A DNA stretch of 64,000 bases. It comes from Mesorhizobium sp. M00.F.Ca.ET.216.01.1.1. GTDB taxonomy: Bacteria > Pseudomonadota > Alphaproteobacteria > Rhizobiales > Rhizobiaceae. The DNA lies in NCBI RefSeq assembly GCF_004010325.2, contig NZ_SADR02000006.1, positions 1 through 64,000 on the forward strand, given 5' to 3'. The position numbers and the translations under genes were made by a program. The notes under the pieces are model-generated. The model did not search any database. It was not told the DNA's origin and was given only the letters and a program-made list of their open reading frames with translations. Below are positions 34,269 to 44,536 of this stretch, one piece after another (the first letter of the stretch is position 1; every line of letters begins with the position of its first letter).

Positions 34269-35159
34269 ATGACCAAGCGGATCATGTTCACCGGCGGCAG
34301 CGGCAAGGCCGGGCGCCATGTGGTGCAGTATCTGGTCGAGCATGGCTGTCAGGTGCTCAATATCGACACCAAGCCGCTCGACAATCCCAAGGTGCGCACG
34401 CTGATCACCGACATCACCGACAGCGGGCAGGTCTTCAATGCGCTGTCGAGCTATGCGGGCCTGCACGAGTTCGATCCTTCGCTGCGCTCGCAGCCGGTCG
34501 ATGCTGTGGTGCATTTCGCGGCCATCCCGCGCATCATGATCACGCCCGACAACGAGGTGTTCCGCATCAACGCGCTCGGCACCTACAATGTGATCGAGGC
34601 GGCGGTGAAGCTCGGTATCCGCAAGGTGGTGATCGCCTCCAGCGAGACGACCTATGGCCTGGTGTTCGCCAACGAGCCGCGCAATCCGACGCATTTCCCG
34701 CTCGACGAGGACTACGATGTCGATCCGATGGACAGCTACGCGCTGTCCAAGGTCGTCAACGAGAAGACGGCGCGCGCCTTCGCGCTGCGCAGCGGCTTCG
34801 ACATCTATGCCTTGCGCATCGGAAACGTCATCGAGCCGCAGGAATATTCGCTGTTCCCGAAATGGTTCGCCGATCCGGGTTTCCGCAAGCGGATCGCCTG
34901 GAGCTATATCGACGCGCGCGACCTCGGCCAGATCACTCTGCGCGCCATCGAGAAGGACGGGCTCGGCTATCAGGTGTTCAATGCCGCCAATGACGATGCC
35001 TCGTCCGACCTGCCGACCGCCGAACTGTTGAAGCGGTTTTACCCCGGCGTGCCGGTCAAGGCCGAGCTCGGCGAATATGAGACGCTGCTCTCCAACCGCA
35101 AGGCTAAGGATGTGCTCGGCTTCCGTCCGGAACACAGCTGGCGGAAATACGTCAAATAG
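34269..35159 (+). CDS. NAD-dependent epimerase/dehydratase-family protein (uronate-dehydrogenase-like)
   Basis: 296 aa extended short-chain dehydrogenase. Nucleotide motif FTGGSGKAGRHV at the N terminus, the VVHFAAIPR strand, and the catalytic pair YxxxK in SYALSKVVNEK with the preceding ASSETTYG serine strand. Length and motifs fit sugar epimerases and uronate dehydrogenases. ATG 34269 follows GGAGAG. It converges with the DMT transporter gene downstream. Together with the importer it suggests oxidation of a sugar or uronate. Confidence 0.86.
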   Translation: MTKRIMFTGGSGKAGRHVVQYLVEHGCQVLNIDTKPLDNPKVRTLITDITDSGQVFNALSSYAGLHEFDPSLRSQPVDAVVHFAAIPRIMITPDNEVFRINALGTYNVIEAAVKLGIRKVVIASSETTYGLVFANEPRNPTHFPLDEDYDVDPMDSYALSKVVNEKTARAFALRSGFDIYALRIGNVIEPQEYSLFPKWFADPGFRKRIAWSYIDARDLGQITLRAIEKDGLGYQVFNAANDDASSDLPTAELLKRFYPGVPVKAELGEYETLLSNRKAKDVLGFRPEHSWRKYVK

Positions 35160-35162
35160 ACC

Positions 35163-35178
35163 CTCCGGCAACCCGGAG
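35163..35178. terminator. Short hairpin between convergent genes
   Basis: CTCCGG (35163-35168) pairs with CCGGAG (35173-35178) around loop CAAC in the 23-base gap between the epimerase and the DMT transporter genes. Weak. Confidence 0.4.
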
Positions 35179-35182
35179 CGGT

Positions 35183-36040
35183 TCATCCGGAACTGCGATT
35201 GGCGCGTTGACTTAGCCAGATACTGCCGATGACGAAAACGACACCGGCGATTTGAGGCAAGGTCAGTGTCTGATCCAAGAACACCCATCCAAGCAGCACT
35301 GCGGTCACGGGGCTGAGGAACAGGAGCGATGACACGACTGCAGATTCCAGTCGTGCAATACCCCGGAACCAGAGGACATAAGTCAGGGCCGCACCGATCA
35401 GTCCGAGCCATACCAGTCCAAGCAGGTTGGCCCCGGTCAGGAATGGGATGGACGGTTCGAAAAGCAGAGCCACCGGAACGAGAAGGAGACCACCGGCAGT
35501 TAGTTGCCATGCTGTAAAGGTGAGCAGCGATACTGAGGGTTGCCACTTACGGGTCAACACGTTTCCGAAGGCCATGGAGGCCGCCCCGGCGAGGCCGGCG
35601 GCAACGCCGACCGCATCGAGCGCCGCATTCGGGGTCAGCACCAACAATGCAACACCTCCGATCCCGACAAGAGCGGCGAGGATCGACAACCGGCGGACAG
35701 GGCTGGCAAGCAGGACAGAGGCGAGGAAAATCACGATCAACGGCTGGACCGCTAACACCGTCGCGGCAACCCCGCCCGGAAGCCGGTAGGCCGCGACAAA
35801 CAACATGCTCAAGAAGATCGAGATGTTGAGGGCCCCGAGGACAAAACTGCGTAGCCACCAGATGCCCGTCGGAAGTTGCCGAACGATCACGAGCAGCAGC
35901 AATCCGGCGGGCAAGGCACGCAGCATTGCGACCGTCATCGGGGAAAAGTTGGTCAGGAACTCGGTGGTGACGATATAGGTACTGCCCCAAATGGAGGGTG
36001 CAATTGCCGTGTAAAACAGATCGAAACCGCGCGTTTTCAT
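35183..36040 (-). CDS. EamA/DMT-superfamily transporter
   Basis: 285 aa inner-membrane protein with about ten hydrophobic helices in two EamA repeats (opening APSIWGSTYIVTTEF; second repeat beginning near residue 140). The family exports amino acids, metabolites or small toxic molecules. The ATG at 36040 overlaps the nitroreductase stop (ATGA), so the two are one unit, divergent from a LysR regulator. The substrate may be a compound handled by the nitroreductase. Confidence 0.88.
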   Translation of the reverse strand: MKTRGFDLFYTAIAPSIWGSTYIVTTEFLTNFSPMTVAMLRALPAGLLLLVIVRQLPTGIWWLRSFVLGALNISIFLSMLFVAAYRLPGGVAATVLAVQPLIVIFLASVLLASPVRRLSILAALVGIGGVALLVLTPNAALDAVGVAAGLAGAASMAFGNVLTRKWQPSVSLLTFTAWQLTAGGLLLVPVALLFEPSIPFLTGANLLGLVWLGLIGAALTYVLWFRGIARLESAVVSSLLFLSPVTAVLLGWVFLDQTLTLPQIAGVVFVIGSIWLSQRANRSSG

Positions 36041-36654
36041 GAGATTTCCAGAACTTCGGCAAGAGGGCGGCGGGGCTTTTGCGGCCAGTTCCCGGGCGCG
36101 GCGCGGCCGACTGCGACGAGCATCACGGGCACTTCATTCGGCCCAAGGCCAAACTCGCGCGCCACGCCTTCGGCATCGAAACCGACCATAGGACAGGAGA
36201 CGAGGCCCAGCGCTTCGGCTGCAAAAATCAGCGTTGCAGCGCCAAGGGTTGCCGAGCGCACGGCTTCATCGCGGGCTGTCTGAGGATCGGCATATTGTGA
36301 GCGGGCGCCTTCTTGCCAGCCCGAAGCCATAGCCGCCGGCATGAAGCCGGCTTTCACGAAAGGAAGCAGCCTTGCGGCGAGGGCAGCATGGTCGGGCAGC
36401 ACGCCGCATATGATGAAGGTGACGGCGGCCTCCTGCACCTTGGCCTGGCCATAGGCGAGGCTGCGCAATAGTGCCTTTGCTTCCGGCGCCCGCACAGCAA
36501 TGAACCGCCAATTCTGAAGGTTGTAGGCGGTTGGCGCGCGCGTTGCCAGACGTGCCAGTTCCTCGACCTCGGCATCCGCCAATGCGTGCGAGGCATCGAA
36601 CAGATTGGCCGACACACGTCGCTCGATAAGGGAGATTGTGGGGTTGGTCATCAT
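36037..36654 (-). CDS. Nitroreductase family protein
   Basis: 205 aa FMN-dependent oxidoreductase. FMN-contact motifs: IERRVSANLF near residue 10 (ERR-S), the RAPTAYNLQNWRF segment (40-52) and the C-terminal VAVGRAAP strand. Starts at ATG 36654 or 36651. Reduces nitroaromatics, quinones or enones in related proteins; the true substrate is unknown. Coupled to the DMT transporter and divergent from LysR. Confidence 0.88.
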   Translation of the reverse strand: MMTNPTISLIERRVSANLFDASHALADAEVEELARLATRAPTAYNLQNWRFIAVRAPEAKALLRSLAYGQAKVQEAAVTFIICGVLPDHAALAARLLPFVKAGFMPAAMASGWQEGARSQYADPQTARDEAVRSATLGAATLIFAAEALGLVSCPMVGFDAEGVAREFGLGPNEVPVMLVAVGRAAPGNWPQKPRRPLAEVLEIS

Positions 36655-36760
36655 GTCATTCCGAAACTGAGAAAGTCGTTCGGAAGCAAATACAGAATTT
36701 ACCAGAGGGCGATAATATGTGACAAATGAAAGACATTATTTACTGGTAGAGAATGGTGCG

Positions 36761-37678
36761 ATGGATCGCCTTACTGCATTGCAGGTTTTCCGCCATGTGG
36801 CGGAGCTGAACAGCTTTGCCGAAGCCGGACGGCGGCTTGGTCTCTCTCCTCCAGCGATCAGCAAGAACATCGCCGAGTTGGAGGCGCATCTGGGCGTGCG
36901 GCTCATCAACCGGACGACGCGGCGTATGGCCCTGACCGAAGAAGGCAGGATCTATCTGGAGCATGTCACGCACGGGCTCGATGCGCTGGCCAGGGCGGAC
37001 CAGATCCTGTGCCCGATCAAGACGGCACCGAGCGGCACGTTGCGGGTCAGCGCGCCGATGACTGTCACGCTGACATGGCTTTCGGCTGCTATTCCCGAGT
37101 TTCTATCGCGCTATCCCGATTTGAAACTCGATCTGCATCTTGATGACAGGCGCGTCGATATCGTCCGGGAGGGGTTTGACCTTGCCATCCGCGGCAGCGA
37201 CAATCTTGAGGATTCCAGCCTGGTCGCGAGAAAGCTTGCGGTCATGCCGCACGTGCTTTGCGCAGCTCCGTCTTATTTTGAGAAGCATGGCCGGCCAAAA
37301 ACACCCTCCGATTTGAAGGCGGTCAACTGCATACGATTCAGCCTCTCGGGGCATGCGGACATATGGGAGTTCCGCAAGGACGGTCGCACCGAGCGGATCG
37401 CCATCGACGGACGATATTCGGTCTCGTCGAGCCTTGCTGTGCGCGATGCGCTGCGCGCGGGCTTCGGCGTCAGTCTGATCCCCTGTCTCTATGTCGAGAG
37501 CGACCTGAACGCAGGCCGGCTGCAATCGGCTCTGGATGACTGGAACACGGTCGAAACCACACTGTACGCGGTCTACCCTGCACGGCAACATCTTGCCCCG
37601 AAGATCCGCGTCTTTCTTGACTTTCTGATCGAGGAATTCAGTCGGAACAAAGAGAGTGTCCATGCCTCTCCGGCGTGA
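36761..37678 (+). CDS. LysR-family transcriptional regulator
   Basis: 305 aa regulator with an N-terminal winged helix (LTALQVFRHVAELNSFAEAG; LGLSPPAISKNIAELEAHLG) and a type-2 periplasmic-binding-like co-inducer domain. ATG 36761 gives the standard LysR opening; a GTG at 36719 adds 14 residues. Divergent from nitroreductase and the DMT transporter across a 106-base gap, so it probably controls them. The gap has TTTACCAG near 36698 and CTGGTA near 36743, a loose inverted pair. Confidence 0.9.
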   Translation: MDRLTALQVFRHVAELNSFAEAGRRLGLSPPAISKNIAELEAHLGVRLINRTTRRMALTEEGRIYLEHVTHGLDALARADQILCPIKTAPSGTLRVSAPMTVTLTWLSAAIPEFLSRYPDLKLDLHLDDRRVDIVREGFDLAIRGSDNLEDSSLVARKLAVMPHVLCAAPSYFEKHGRPKTPSDLKAVNCIRFSLSGHADIWEFRKDGRTERIAIDGRYSVSSSLAVRDALRAGFGVSLIPCLYVESDLNAGRLQSALDDWNTVETTLYAVYPARQHLAPKIRVFLDFLIEEFSRNKESVHASPA

Positions 37679-37790
37679 ACGCTCGGCAAAGCGCGGTGTC
37701 GGCAAGGAGTCGGGTGCGGAATTTCAAACTGAGACACTGCCGTCTATTTCATCTGCTTGACACGTCTCCAAATCCAGACTTTGTGAGCAC

Positions 37791-38567
37791 ATGCGGGACG
37801 GGAAGCCGAATAAGGGAAAAATGCCTGCCAAGGCGGTATCCGCCGAGCGCCCGACTGTCGTTCGCCGGGCCGACGCAGCACGTATGCCGGGCTCGAGCGT
37901 GCATGCGTCATTGGCCAATGAGATCGGCCTTCGCATCGTGCGCGGCGACTATCCGCCGGGGACTATCCTGCCCAACGAAGCCAAATGGTCGGAAACCTTC
38001 GACGTCAGCCGCTCGGCGGTGCGCGAGGCGATCAAGATGCTGATGGCGAAGAGCCTGCTGGCGTCACGCCCCAAGATCGGCAGCTGGGTCGAGCCGAAAG
38101 AGCGCTGGAACCTGCTCGATCGCGATGTGCTGGCTTGGTATGCGACCTCGCCCGATCGCGAGGTTTTCCTGAAAACCGTGCAGGAGTTCCGCCACATCAT
38201 CGAGCCGGAGGCGACCGCCTTCGCCGCAATGCGGCGCACCGACGAGCAGATGGCCGAGATCAGCCACGCCTGCCGCGAGATGGGCGAGGCGACCAGCCTG
38301 CAGGAGCGTACACGCGCCGACACGCGCTTTCATCTCGCTATCCTGCGGGCGTCGGGCAATGATCTCCTGGTGCCGCTCGGCGTCTTGATCGAATCGGCGT
38401 TCGATCATCTGTTCGCCTATACGACGCGGGAGCTGGACGATTTACAGCAGGCGCAGAAGCTGCACGAGGCGATCGAGAAGAACATCCGCCTGCAGCGTCC
38501 GGATGCTGCCCGCGCCGCGGTGCGCAAGCTGCTGGCCAATACCGACGCCGTGATCAGGTCCAGGTAG
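37791..38567 (+). CDS. GntR-family (FadR/FCD subfamily) transcriptional regulator, copy 2
   Basis: 258 aa close paralogue of the gene at 32364; about nine residues in ten are identical by eye from RRADAAR to the C terminus, and the DNA is nearly identical over long stretches. The amino ends differ, though MRDGKPNKGK resembles MPHEKPGK of copy 1, favouring ATG 37791 over 37821. The winged helix is unchanged, so both copies probably bind the same TNGTNNNACNA sites. Differences cluster in the ligand domain (AYTTRELDDLQ against IFTTRQTSDQR), so effectors may differ. No operator was seen in front of this copy. Confidence 0.9.
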   Translation: MRDGKPNKGKMPAKAVSAERPTVVRRADAARMPGSSVHASLANEIGLRIVRGDYPPGTILPNEAKWSETFDVSRSAVREAIKMLMAKSLLASRPKIGSWVEPKERWNLLDRDVLAWYATSPDREVFLKTVQEFRHIIEPEATAFAAMRRTDEQMAEISHACREMGEATSLQERTRADTRFHLAILRASGNDLLVPLGVLIESAFDHLFAYTTRELDDLQQAQKLHEAIEKNIRLQRPDAARAAVRKLLANTDAVIRSR

Positions 38568-38573
38568 GGCGCT

Positions 38574-38861
38574 CTAACCCTCTTTAGGGCGCCCGAAAGC
38601 GGCGCGCAGTTCGTCCTTAGCGTCCTCCAGCACTTTCTTCCTTGCAGCCGGCAAGTTCTTGCCGGCGCGGTTGATGTAGAAATTCAGCATCGACATGGCG
38701 GACCGGAATGGCTCGGCCTTGCGGCGGTCGCTGTGTTCGGCAGATCGCTTGAGTGAGGCCGCGATCTTCCTGGCGTCATCGGATTCGAACACATGCGCTT
38801 CGAGATCCAGGGCATCGCTGTGCTTGGTGACGTCCGCCGACCATTTCTTTTTCGCGGTCAT
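38574..38861 (-). CDS. DUF3175 family protein
   Basis: 95 aa small basic cytoplasmic protein, recognised from KKWSADVTKHSDALDLE, ARKIAASLKRSAEHS, and the conserved SAMSMLNFYINRAGKNLP segment. Widespread in proteobacteria, function unknown. AAAGGAG precedes the ATG at 38861. Its stop is 6 bases from the end of the converging GntR gene. Confidence 0.88.
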   Translation of the reverse strand: MTAKKKWSADVTKHSDALDLEAHVFESDDARKIAASLKRSAEHSDRRKAEPFRSAMSMLNFYINRAGKNLPAARKKVLEDAKDELRAAFGRPKEG

Positions 38862-39035
38862 GGCAAACTCCTTTCACAACTAGTTTGATAGAAAACTCCA
38901 GACGGCGGCCAGTGTTCCCGCATTGCGAAACGCCTGGAGCCACGGATTTGCCTGTCGTGGCGCTGCTCGCCGCCGTGAACGCGGCGATAGTGGCACAAAC
39001 CGGTCGATTTCACGAAACCGCGGACAGGAAACGCC

Positions 39036-40268
39036 TTGCCCCCAACCGTCTCAAGCCAGGCAAGCCGCCCCGGCATCGACAGCGCCTACGCCTGGATGCG
39101 GCTCGCCATCTCGATGCTTCTGGCGACCATCGGCGGTGTCGGCATGTGGGCTGTGGTGGTCGTTCTGCCTGCCGTGCAAGCCGAATTCGGCGTCGACCGC
39201 GCCGCCGCGTCGATGCCCTACACTGCAACGATGATCGGCTTCGCCGCCGGCAATGTTCTGGTCGGCCGCGCCATCGACCGCATGGGCTACTGGATCCCGG
39301 CGCTCATCGCCGCGATGGCGCTCGGCGCCGGTTTCCTGCTCGCCTCGCTGACTACTTCGATCATGCAGTTCACCCTCGTCCAAGGGGTTTTGATCGGCGT
39401 CGGCACGTCGACGATTTTCGGACCGTTGATCGCAGACATATCGCACTGGTTCAACCGCCGGCGTGGCGTCGCGGTGACGGCGGCCGCCGCCGGCAACTAC
39501 CTCGCTGGAGCGATCTGGCCATTGGCGATCCCCCATGTCATACAGAGCGAAGGCTGGCGCTTTACCTATGCCGCGATCGGCGTTGTCTGCCTCGCGACCA
39601 TGGTGCCGCTGATCCTGTTGCTGAGACGCGGCGCGCCCCGCGAAGCCATCTCCGGATCGTCCGGCAGCCGGCGCGTGCAGCCGATCTCGCTGTCGCCGGC
39701 GGCCTTGCAGGTGCTGCTCGTCGTTGCCGGGCTAGGCTGCTGCGTGGCGATGTCGATGCCGCAGGTCCATATCGTCGCCTATTGCATGGATCTCGGCTAC
39801 GGCGTAGCGCATGGCGCCGACATGCTGTCGATCATGCTGGCGGCAGGCGTCGTCAGCCGGCTGGCGTCCGGCTTCATCGCCGACCGCATCGGCGGCGTGA
39901 AAACACTGCTGATCGGCTCGGTGCTGCAATGCCTGTCGCTGTTGTTCTACATCCCCTTCGATGGCCTCGCCTCGCTCTATGTCGTCTCGTTGGTCTTCGG
40001 CCTGTCGCAAGGCGGCATCGTGCCTTGCTATGCGATCATCGTACGCGAATACATGCCCGCAAAAGAGGCTGGTCAGCGCGTCGGCATCGTGATGATGGCG
40101 ACCATATTCGGCATGGCGATCGGCGGCTGGATGTCGGGCTGGATCTACGATTTGACAGGCTCCTATGCCGCCGCCTTCCTCAATGGCATTGCCTGGAACC
40201 TTGCGAACATCCTCGCCATGGTGCTTGTGCTGTGGAAGGCGCGGCGCAGCGCCGCGGCTGTGGCCTGA
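39036..40268 (+). CDS. MFS transporter
   Basis: 410 aa major facilitator permease with 12 predicted helices. The motif A loop is degenerate (GRAIDRMGYWIP) and repeated at the mid-point (GFIADRIGGVKTLLIG). Resembles the oxalate/formate or monocarboxylate antiporter-like branch. Start TTG 39036 has ACAGGAAA upstream; an internal ATG at 39096 would truncate the first helix margin. It lies upstream of a LacI regulator in the same direction. Substrate unknown, probably an organic anion. Confidence 0.85.
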   Translation: MPPTVSSQASRPGIDSAYAWMRLAISMLLATIGGVGMWAVVVVLPAVQAEFGVDRAAASMPYTATMIGFAAGNVLVGRAIDRMGYWIPALIAAMALGAGFLLASLTTSIMQFTLVQGVLIGVGTSTIFGPLIADISHWFNRRRGVAVTAAAAGNYLAGAIWPLAIPHVIQSEGWRFTYAAIGVVCLATMVPLILLLRRGAPREAISGSSGSRRVQPISLSPAALQVLLVVAGLGCCVAMSMPQVHIVAYCMDLGYGVAHGADMLSIMLAAGVVSRLASGFIADRIGGVKTLLIGSVLQCLSLLFYIPFDGLASLYVVSLVFGLSQGGIVPCYAIIVREYMPAKEAGQRVGIVMMATIFGMAIGGWMSGWIYDLTGSYAAAFLNGIAWNLANILAMVLVLWKARRSAAAVA

Positions 40269-40443
40269 AGCAGGACGGCTTCACCGGCCGTGCCACCCGT
40301 TCGCTTGACATTGGCGGAAGGCTGCGCGACGCCAGATGGCGAGTGGGTGCGGCAGCAGGCCGGGTTGGCATGGCGACAGTGGCAAAGACGCTGAACATCG
40401 TTTCGCGGCCAGCCGACGATTGTTCGGCGTTGGGGAAAAGGCC

Positions 40444-41472
40444 GTGATCAAGCCGCGCTCACGCCGCGGCGGCGGTCGCCCCACCATCGCCGATGTCGCG
40501 CGCAAGGCCGGCGTCGGCGCCATTACCGTGTCGCGCGCCTTGCGCGAACCGGAGCGCGTCTCGGAAGATTTGCGCCGCCAGATACTCGCCGCCGTCGACG
40601 AGCTCGGCTATGTGCCCGACCCGAATGCGCGGGCGCTGGCCTCGGCGCGCGCCGAGGTGTTTGGCGTTCTGGTGCCGTCGCTTACCAACAACGTCTTCGC
40701 CGAAACGGTGCGCGGCATCTATGATAGCCTGTCGGACAGCCCGTTCCGCATCCAACTCGGCAACACCCATTATTCTGGCCTCGAGGAGGAACGGCTGTTG
40801 CAGGTGTTCGGCCCGCAGCGTCCGGCGGCGCTGATCGTGGCCGGCATCGACCAGACGCCGACGTCGCGAAGACTGCTCGAGGCGGCCGGCTGCCCGGTGG
40901 TCCAGGTCATGGAGACCGGTCCCGATCCAGTCGACATGATGGTCGGCTTCTCGCATTTCGACGGTGGCAGGACCGCGGCGGAACACATGATCGAGGCAGG
41001 TTATCGCCGGATCGGCTTCATCGGCGCCCGCATGGACCCGCGTTCGCAACGGCGCCTGGCCGGCTATCGCGCGGCGATGGAGGCAGCCGGCCTGTTCGAC
41101 GCGCGGCTGGTCACCACCACGCCGGTGCCGTCCAGCGTGTCGCTCGGCCGCGAGCTGTTTCGCGGCGCACTGGCCAAGATGCCGATGCTCGACGGGGTTT
41201 TCTGCAACAATGACGACATCGCGCTCGGCGTGCTGTTCGAATGCCACCACGCCTCGATTGCCGTGCCGAAGACCATCGGCATCACAGGTTTCAACGATCT
41301 CGATATGATGCAGGTGGCGTTTCCGTCGGTCACCAGCGTCCGGACGCCCCGCTACGAGATCGGCCGGCGCTCGGTCGCCATGGCGCTCGCGGCGATTGCC
41401 GGCGAGAGGCCGGAACAGCGGGTTGTCGACCTCGGCTTCGAGCTCAAGCGTCGCGAGAGCACGGCCCGCTGA
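40444..41472 (+). CDS. LacI-family transcriptional regulator (gluconate-repressor-like)
   Basis: 342 aa repressor with the HTH PTIADVARKAGVGAITVSRA, a VSEDLRRQI hinge-adjacent helix and a full sugar-sensing domain (LVPSLTNNVFAETVRGIYD). GTG 40444 follows GGGGAAAAGG; upstream in-frame codons to 40336 have no family similarity. It resembles the LacI-type gluconate repressor GntR. It is followed by a perfect 16-bp palindrome at 41514 and by an importer with gluconokinase, which are its probable targets. Confidence 0.9.
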   Translation: MIKPRSRRGGGRPTIADVARKAGVGAITVSRALREPERVSEDLRRQILAAVDELGYVPDPNARALASARAEVFGVLVPSLTNNVFAETVRGIYDSLSDSPFRIQLGNTHYSGLEEERLLQVFGPQRPAALIVAGIDQTPTSRRLLEAAGCPVVQVMETGPDPVDMMVGFSHFDGGRTAAEHMIEAGYRRIGFIGARMDPRSQRRLAGYRAAMEAAGLFDARLVTTTPVPSSVSLGRELFRGALAKMPMLDGVFCNNDDIALGVLFECHHASIAVPKTIGITGFNDLDMMQVAFPSVTSVRTPRYEIGRRSVAMALAAIAGERPEQRVVDLGFELKRRESTAR

Positions 41473-41493
41473 GCCACTCTCGATATCTTGTGA

Positions 41494-41515
41494 ATGACGC
41501 TTTACATAGCGTCAT
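41494..41515. repeat. Inverted repeat downstream of the LacI gene
   Basis: ATGACGC (41494-41500) and GCGTCAT (41509-41515) flank TTTACATA. Could be a short terminator of the LacI gene or a second regulator site; it shares two bases with the LacI operator. Confidence 0.45.
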
Positions 41516-41529
41516 GGTAGCGCTACCAT
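41514..41529. promoter_or_regulatory. LacI-family operator
   Basis: Perfect 16-bp palindrome ATGGTAGCGCTACCAT with the central CG of LacI-family operators; it fits the pattern ATG-TA-CG-TA-CAT of gluconate repressor boxes. 42 bases after the LacI stop and 244 before the binding-protein ATG. Confidence 0.7.
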
Positions 41530-41566
41530 CTCTCGCGCTCGGAAGCTCCAAGCGAAGATCCACGCC

Positions 41567-41613
41567 TGTTTATTATATATAAGCGACAGCTCATGCTTGT
41601 TTATTATATATAA
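41567..41613 (+). promoter_or_regulatory. Two 16-bp AT-rich direct repeats with a consensus -10
   Basis: TGTTTATTATATATAA occurs exactly twice, at 41567-41582 and 41598-41613, 31 bases (three helical turns) apart. Bases 41609-41614 of the second copy give the perfect -10 hexamer TATAAT. Each copy contains the palindrome TTATATATAA. Strikingly AT-rich for this genome. Confidence 0.5.
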
Positions 41614-41773
41614 TATGATAGCTTTCATCTCCGCTTGAGGGGCGGTGAGGCAGGGGTCGGATCGGCAATTCGATCCACCTGAAAGGGCGCGACCGGCAGG
41701 AGGTGCCGGCCAGACGCGCAAAGACTTTCACGACAGGTAACGACAAGCAGAACTGCAATCGGGAGGAATATCG

Positions 41774-42898
41774 ATGATCAAGTCACTCGCTGGTGGCATC
41801 GTTGCCGCCACTGCATTCGTTATGTTGAGTTCGTCGGCCATTGCCGATCCTGAAATCGTCAAGGGGCCGGCCGCCGAGCCGGACTGCTTCGTGCCATGGT
41901 CGGCCGATACCGAGTTCTTCAAGTTTCCCAAGAAGGAAGGCCCATACCGTATCGCGCTCGCCAACGGTTATATCGCCAACACCTGGCGCATCCAGATGGT
42001 GCAGACGGCAAAGGCCTATGCCGCGCAGCCGGATGTCGCCGCGAAACTAAAGGAATTCAAGGTCGTCTCGACCGGTGAAGATGTGCCGGCACAGATTTCA
42101 GCGATCAACAACTTCATCGATTCCGGCTATGACGCGATTGTCGTCAACGCGCAGAACCCGACCGCATTCGGACCAGTCATCAAGCGCGCCAAGGAAGCCG
42201 GCGTCGTGCTGGTAGCCTTCGACAACATTCTCGACACCAAGGACGCCATCAACGTCAATGTAGACCAGAAGGGCCTTGGCGAGCTGTGGGGCAACTGGCT
42301 GGTCAAGCATGTGCCGAACGGCGGCAAGGTGCTCGAAGTGCGCGGTGTCGCCGGCACTTCGGTCGACACCGACCGCCACAACGGCATTCACGAGGTTCTC
42401 GATGCCTCCGGCAAGAAGTGGGACGTCACCGAAGTCGTCGGCAAGTGGGACGACGGCGTGGCGCAAAAGGCCTCGGCCGATGCCATCGCCACCAATGGTC
42501 CCTTCGACGGCGTCACCGGCCAGGGCGGCGACACCGGCATCGTGCAGGCGATGATCGACGCCAAGCATCCGTTCGTGCCTTTCGGCGGCGAGACGGAAAA
42601 CGGCTTCCGCAAGTTCTGCGCGGCCCATGCCGCGGACGGGCTGAAATGCTCGTCGGCCGGCACCGGCCCCGCCCAGGTCGCGGTTGCCATCAAGACGGCG
42701 ATTGCAGCGCTCGAAGGCCAGGTCGTCCCGCAATCGGTGAAGCTGCCGCTGGCCATCGTCGAGGATCCGAACTTCAAGGAAGGCCAGGACTACTTCCCCG
42801 ACCAGTCCGACAATTTCTTCGTCGGCAATTCCTTCCCGACCTGCGGCATCAATTTCACCGCGCAGGAAATCATGGGCCAGACCAAGGAAAACCAGTAA
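41774..42898 (+). CDS. Sugar ABC transporter substrate-binding protein (CUT2)
   Basis: 374 aa periplasmic binding protein, longer than RbsB because of an N-terminal insert (residues 25-58). The signal peptide ends at AIA-DP near residue 24. Binding-fold segments: YRIALANGYIANTWRIQMVQ, then IDSGYDAIVVNAQNP. GGGAGGA precedes ATG 41774. Heads an operon with a fused ATPase, two permeases and gluconokinase, under probable LacI control. Substrate may be gluconate or a sugar giving a gluconokinase substrate. Confidence 0.87.
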   Translation: MIKSLAGGIVAATAFVMLSSSAIADPEIVKGPAAEPDCFVPWSADTEFFKFPKKEGPYRIALANGYIANTWRIQMVQTAKAYAAQPDVAAKLKEFKVVSTGEDVPAQISAINNFIDSGYDAIVVNAQNPTAFGPVIKRAKEAGVVLVAFDNILDTKDAINVNVDQKGLGELWGNWLVKHVPNGGKVLEVRGVAGTSVDTDRHNGIHEVLDASGKKWDVTEVVGKWDDGVAQKASADAIATNGPFDGVTGQGGDTGIVQAMIDAKHPFVPFGGETENGFRKFCAAHAADGLKCSSAGTGPAQVAVAIKTAIAALEGQVVPQSVKLPLAIVEDPNFKEGQDYFPDQSDNFFVGNSFPTCGINFTAQEIMGQTKENQ

Positions 42899-42907
42899 AC
42901 TGATCGT

Positions 42908-42936
42908 CCGGCGCCGTGGAAATTCCACGGCGCCGG
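42908..42936 (+). terminator. Intercistronic hairpin after the third CUT2 binding-protein gene
   Basis: CCGGCGCCGTGGAA (42908-42921) and TTCCACGGCGCCGG (42923-42936) form a perfect inverted repeat with one central base; the real hairpin would have about 12 bp and a 5-base loop. It lies 10 bases after the stop. Confidence 0.7.
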
Positions 42937-42975
42937 CCGCTCGATGCTCAATCGTCAAAGTGCCTTGGAGGGCCG

Positions 42976-44523
<1,548 letters not shown>

Positions 44524-44536
44524 AAGGGATCATAGC

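Larger units (their letters stand above)
41473..41773. other. Regulatory region of the third CUT2 importer
   Basis: 301 bases without a gene, between the LacI gene and the binding-protein gene. It contains an inverted repeat (41494-41515), a LacI-type operator (41514-41529), two AT-rich direct repeats (41567-41613) and a long leader to 41773. Confidence 0.7.

Noticed and set aside
32364-38567. The duplicated GntR genes as ends of a composite transposon.
   Set aside because: Same orientation, no inverted ends, target-site duplication or transposase visible; the similarity is limited to the gene.
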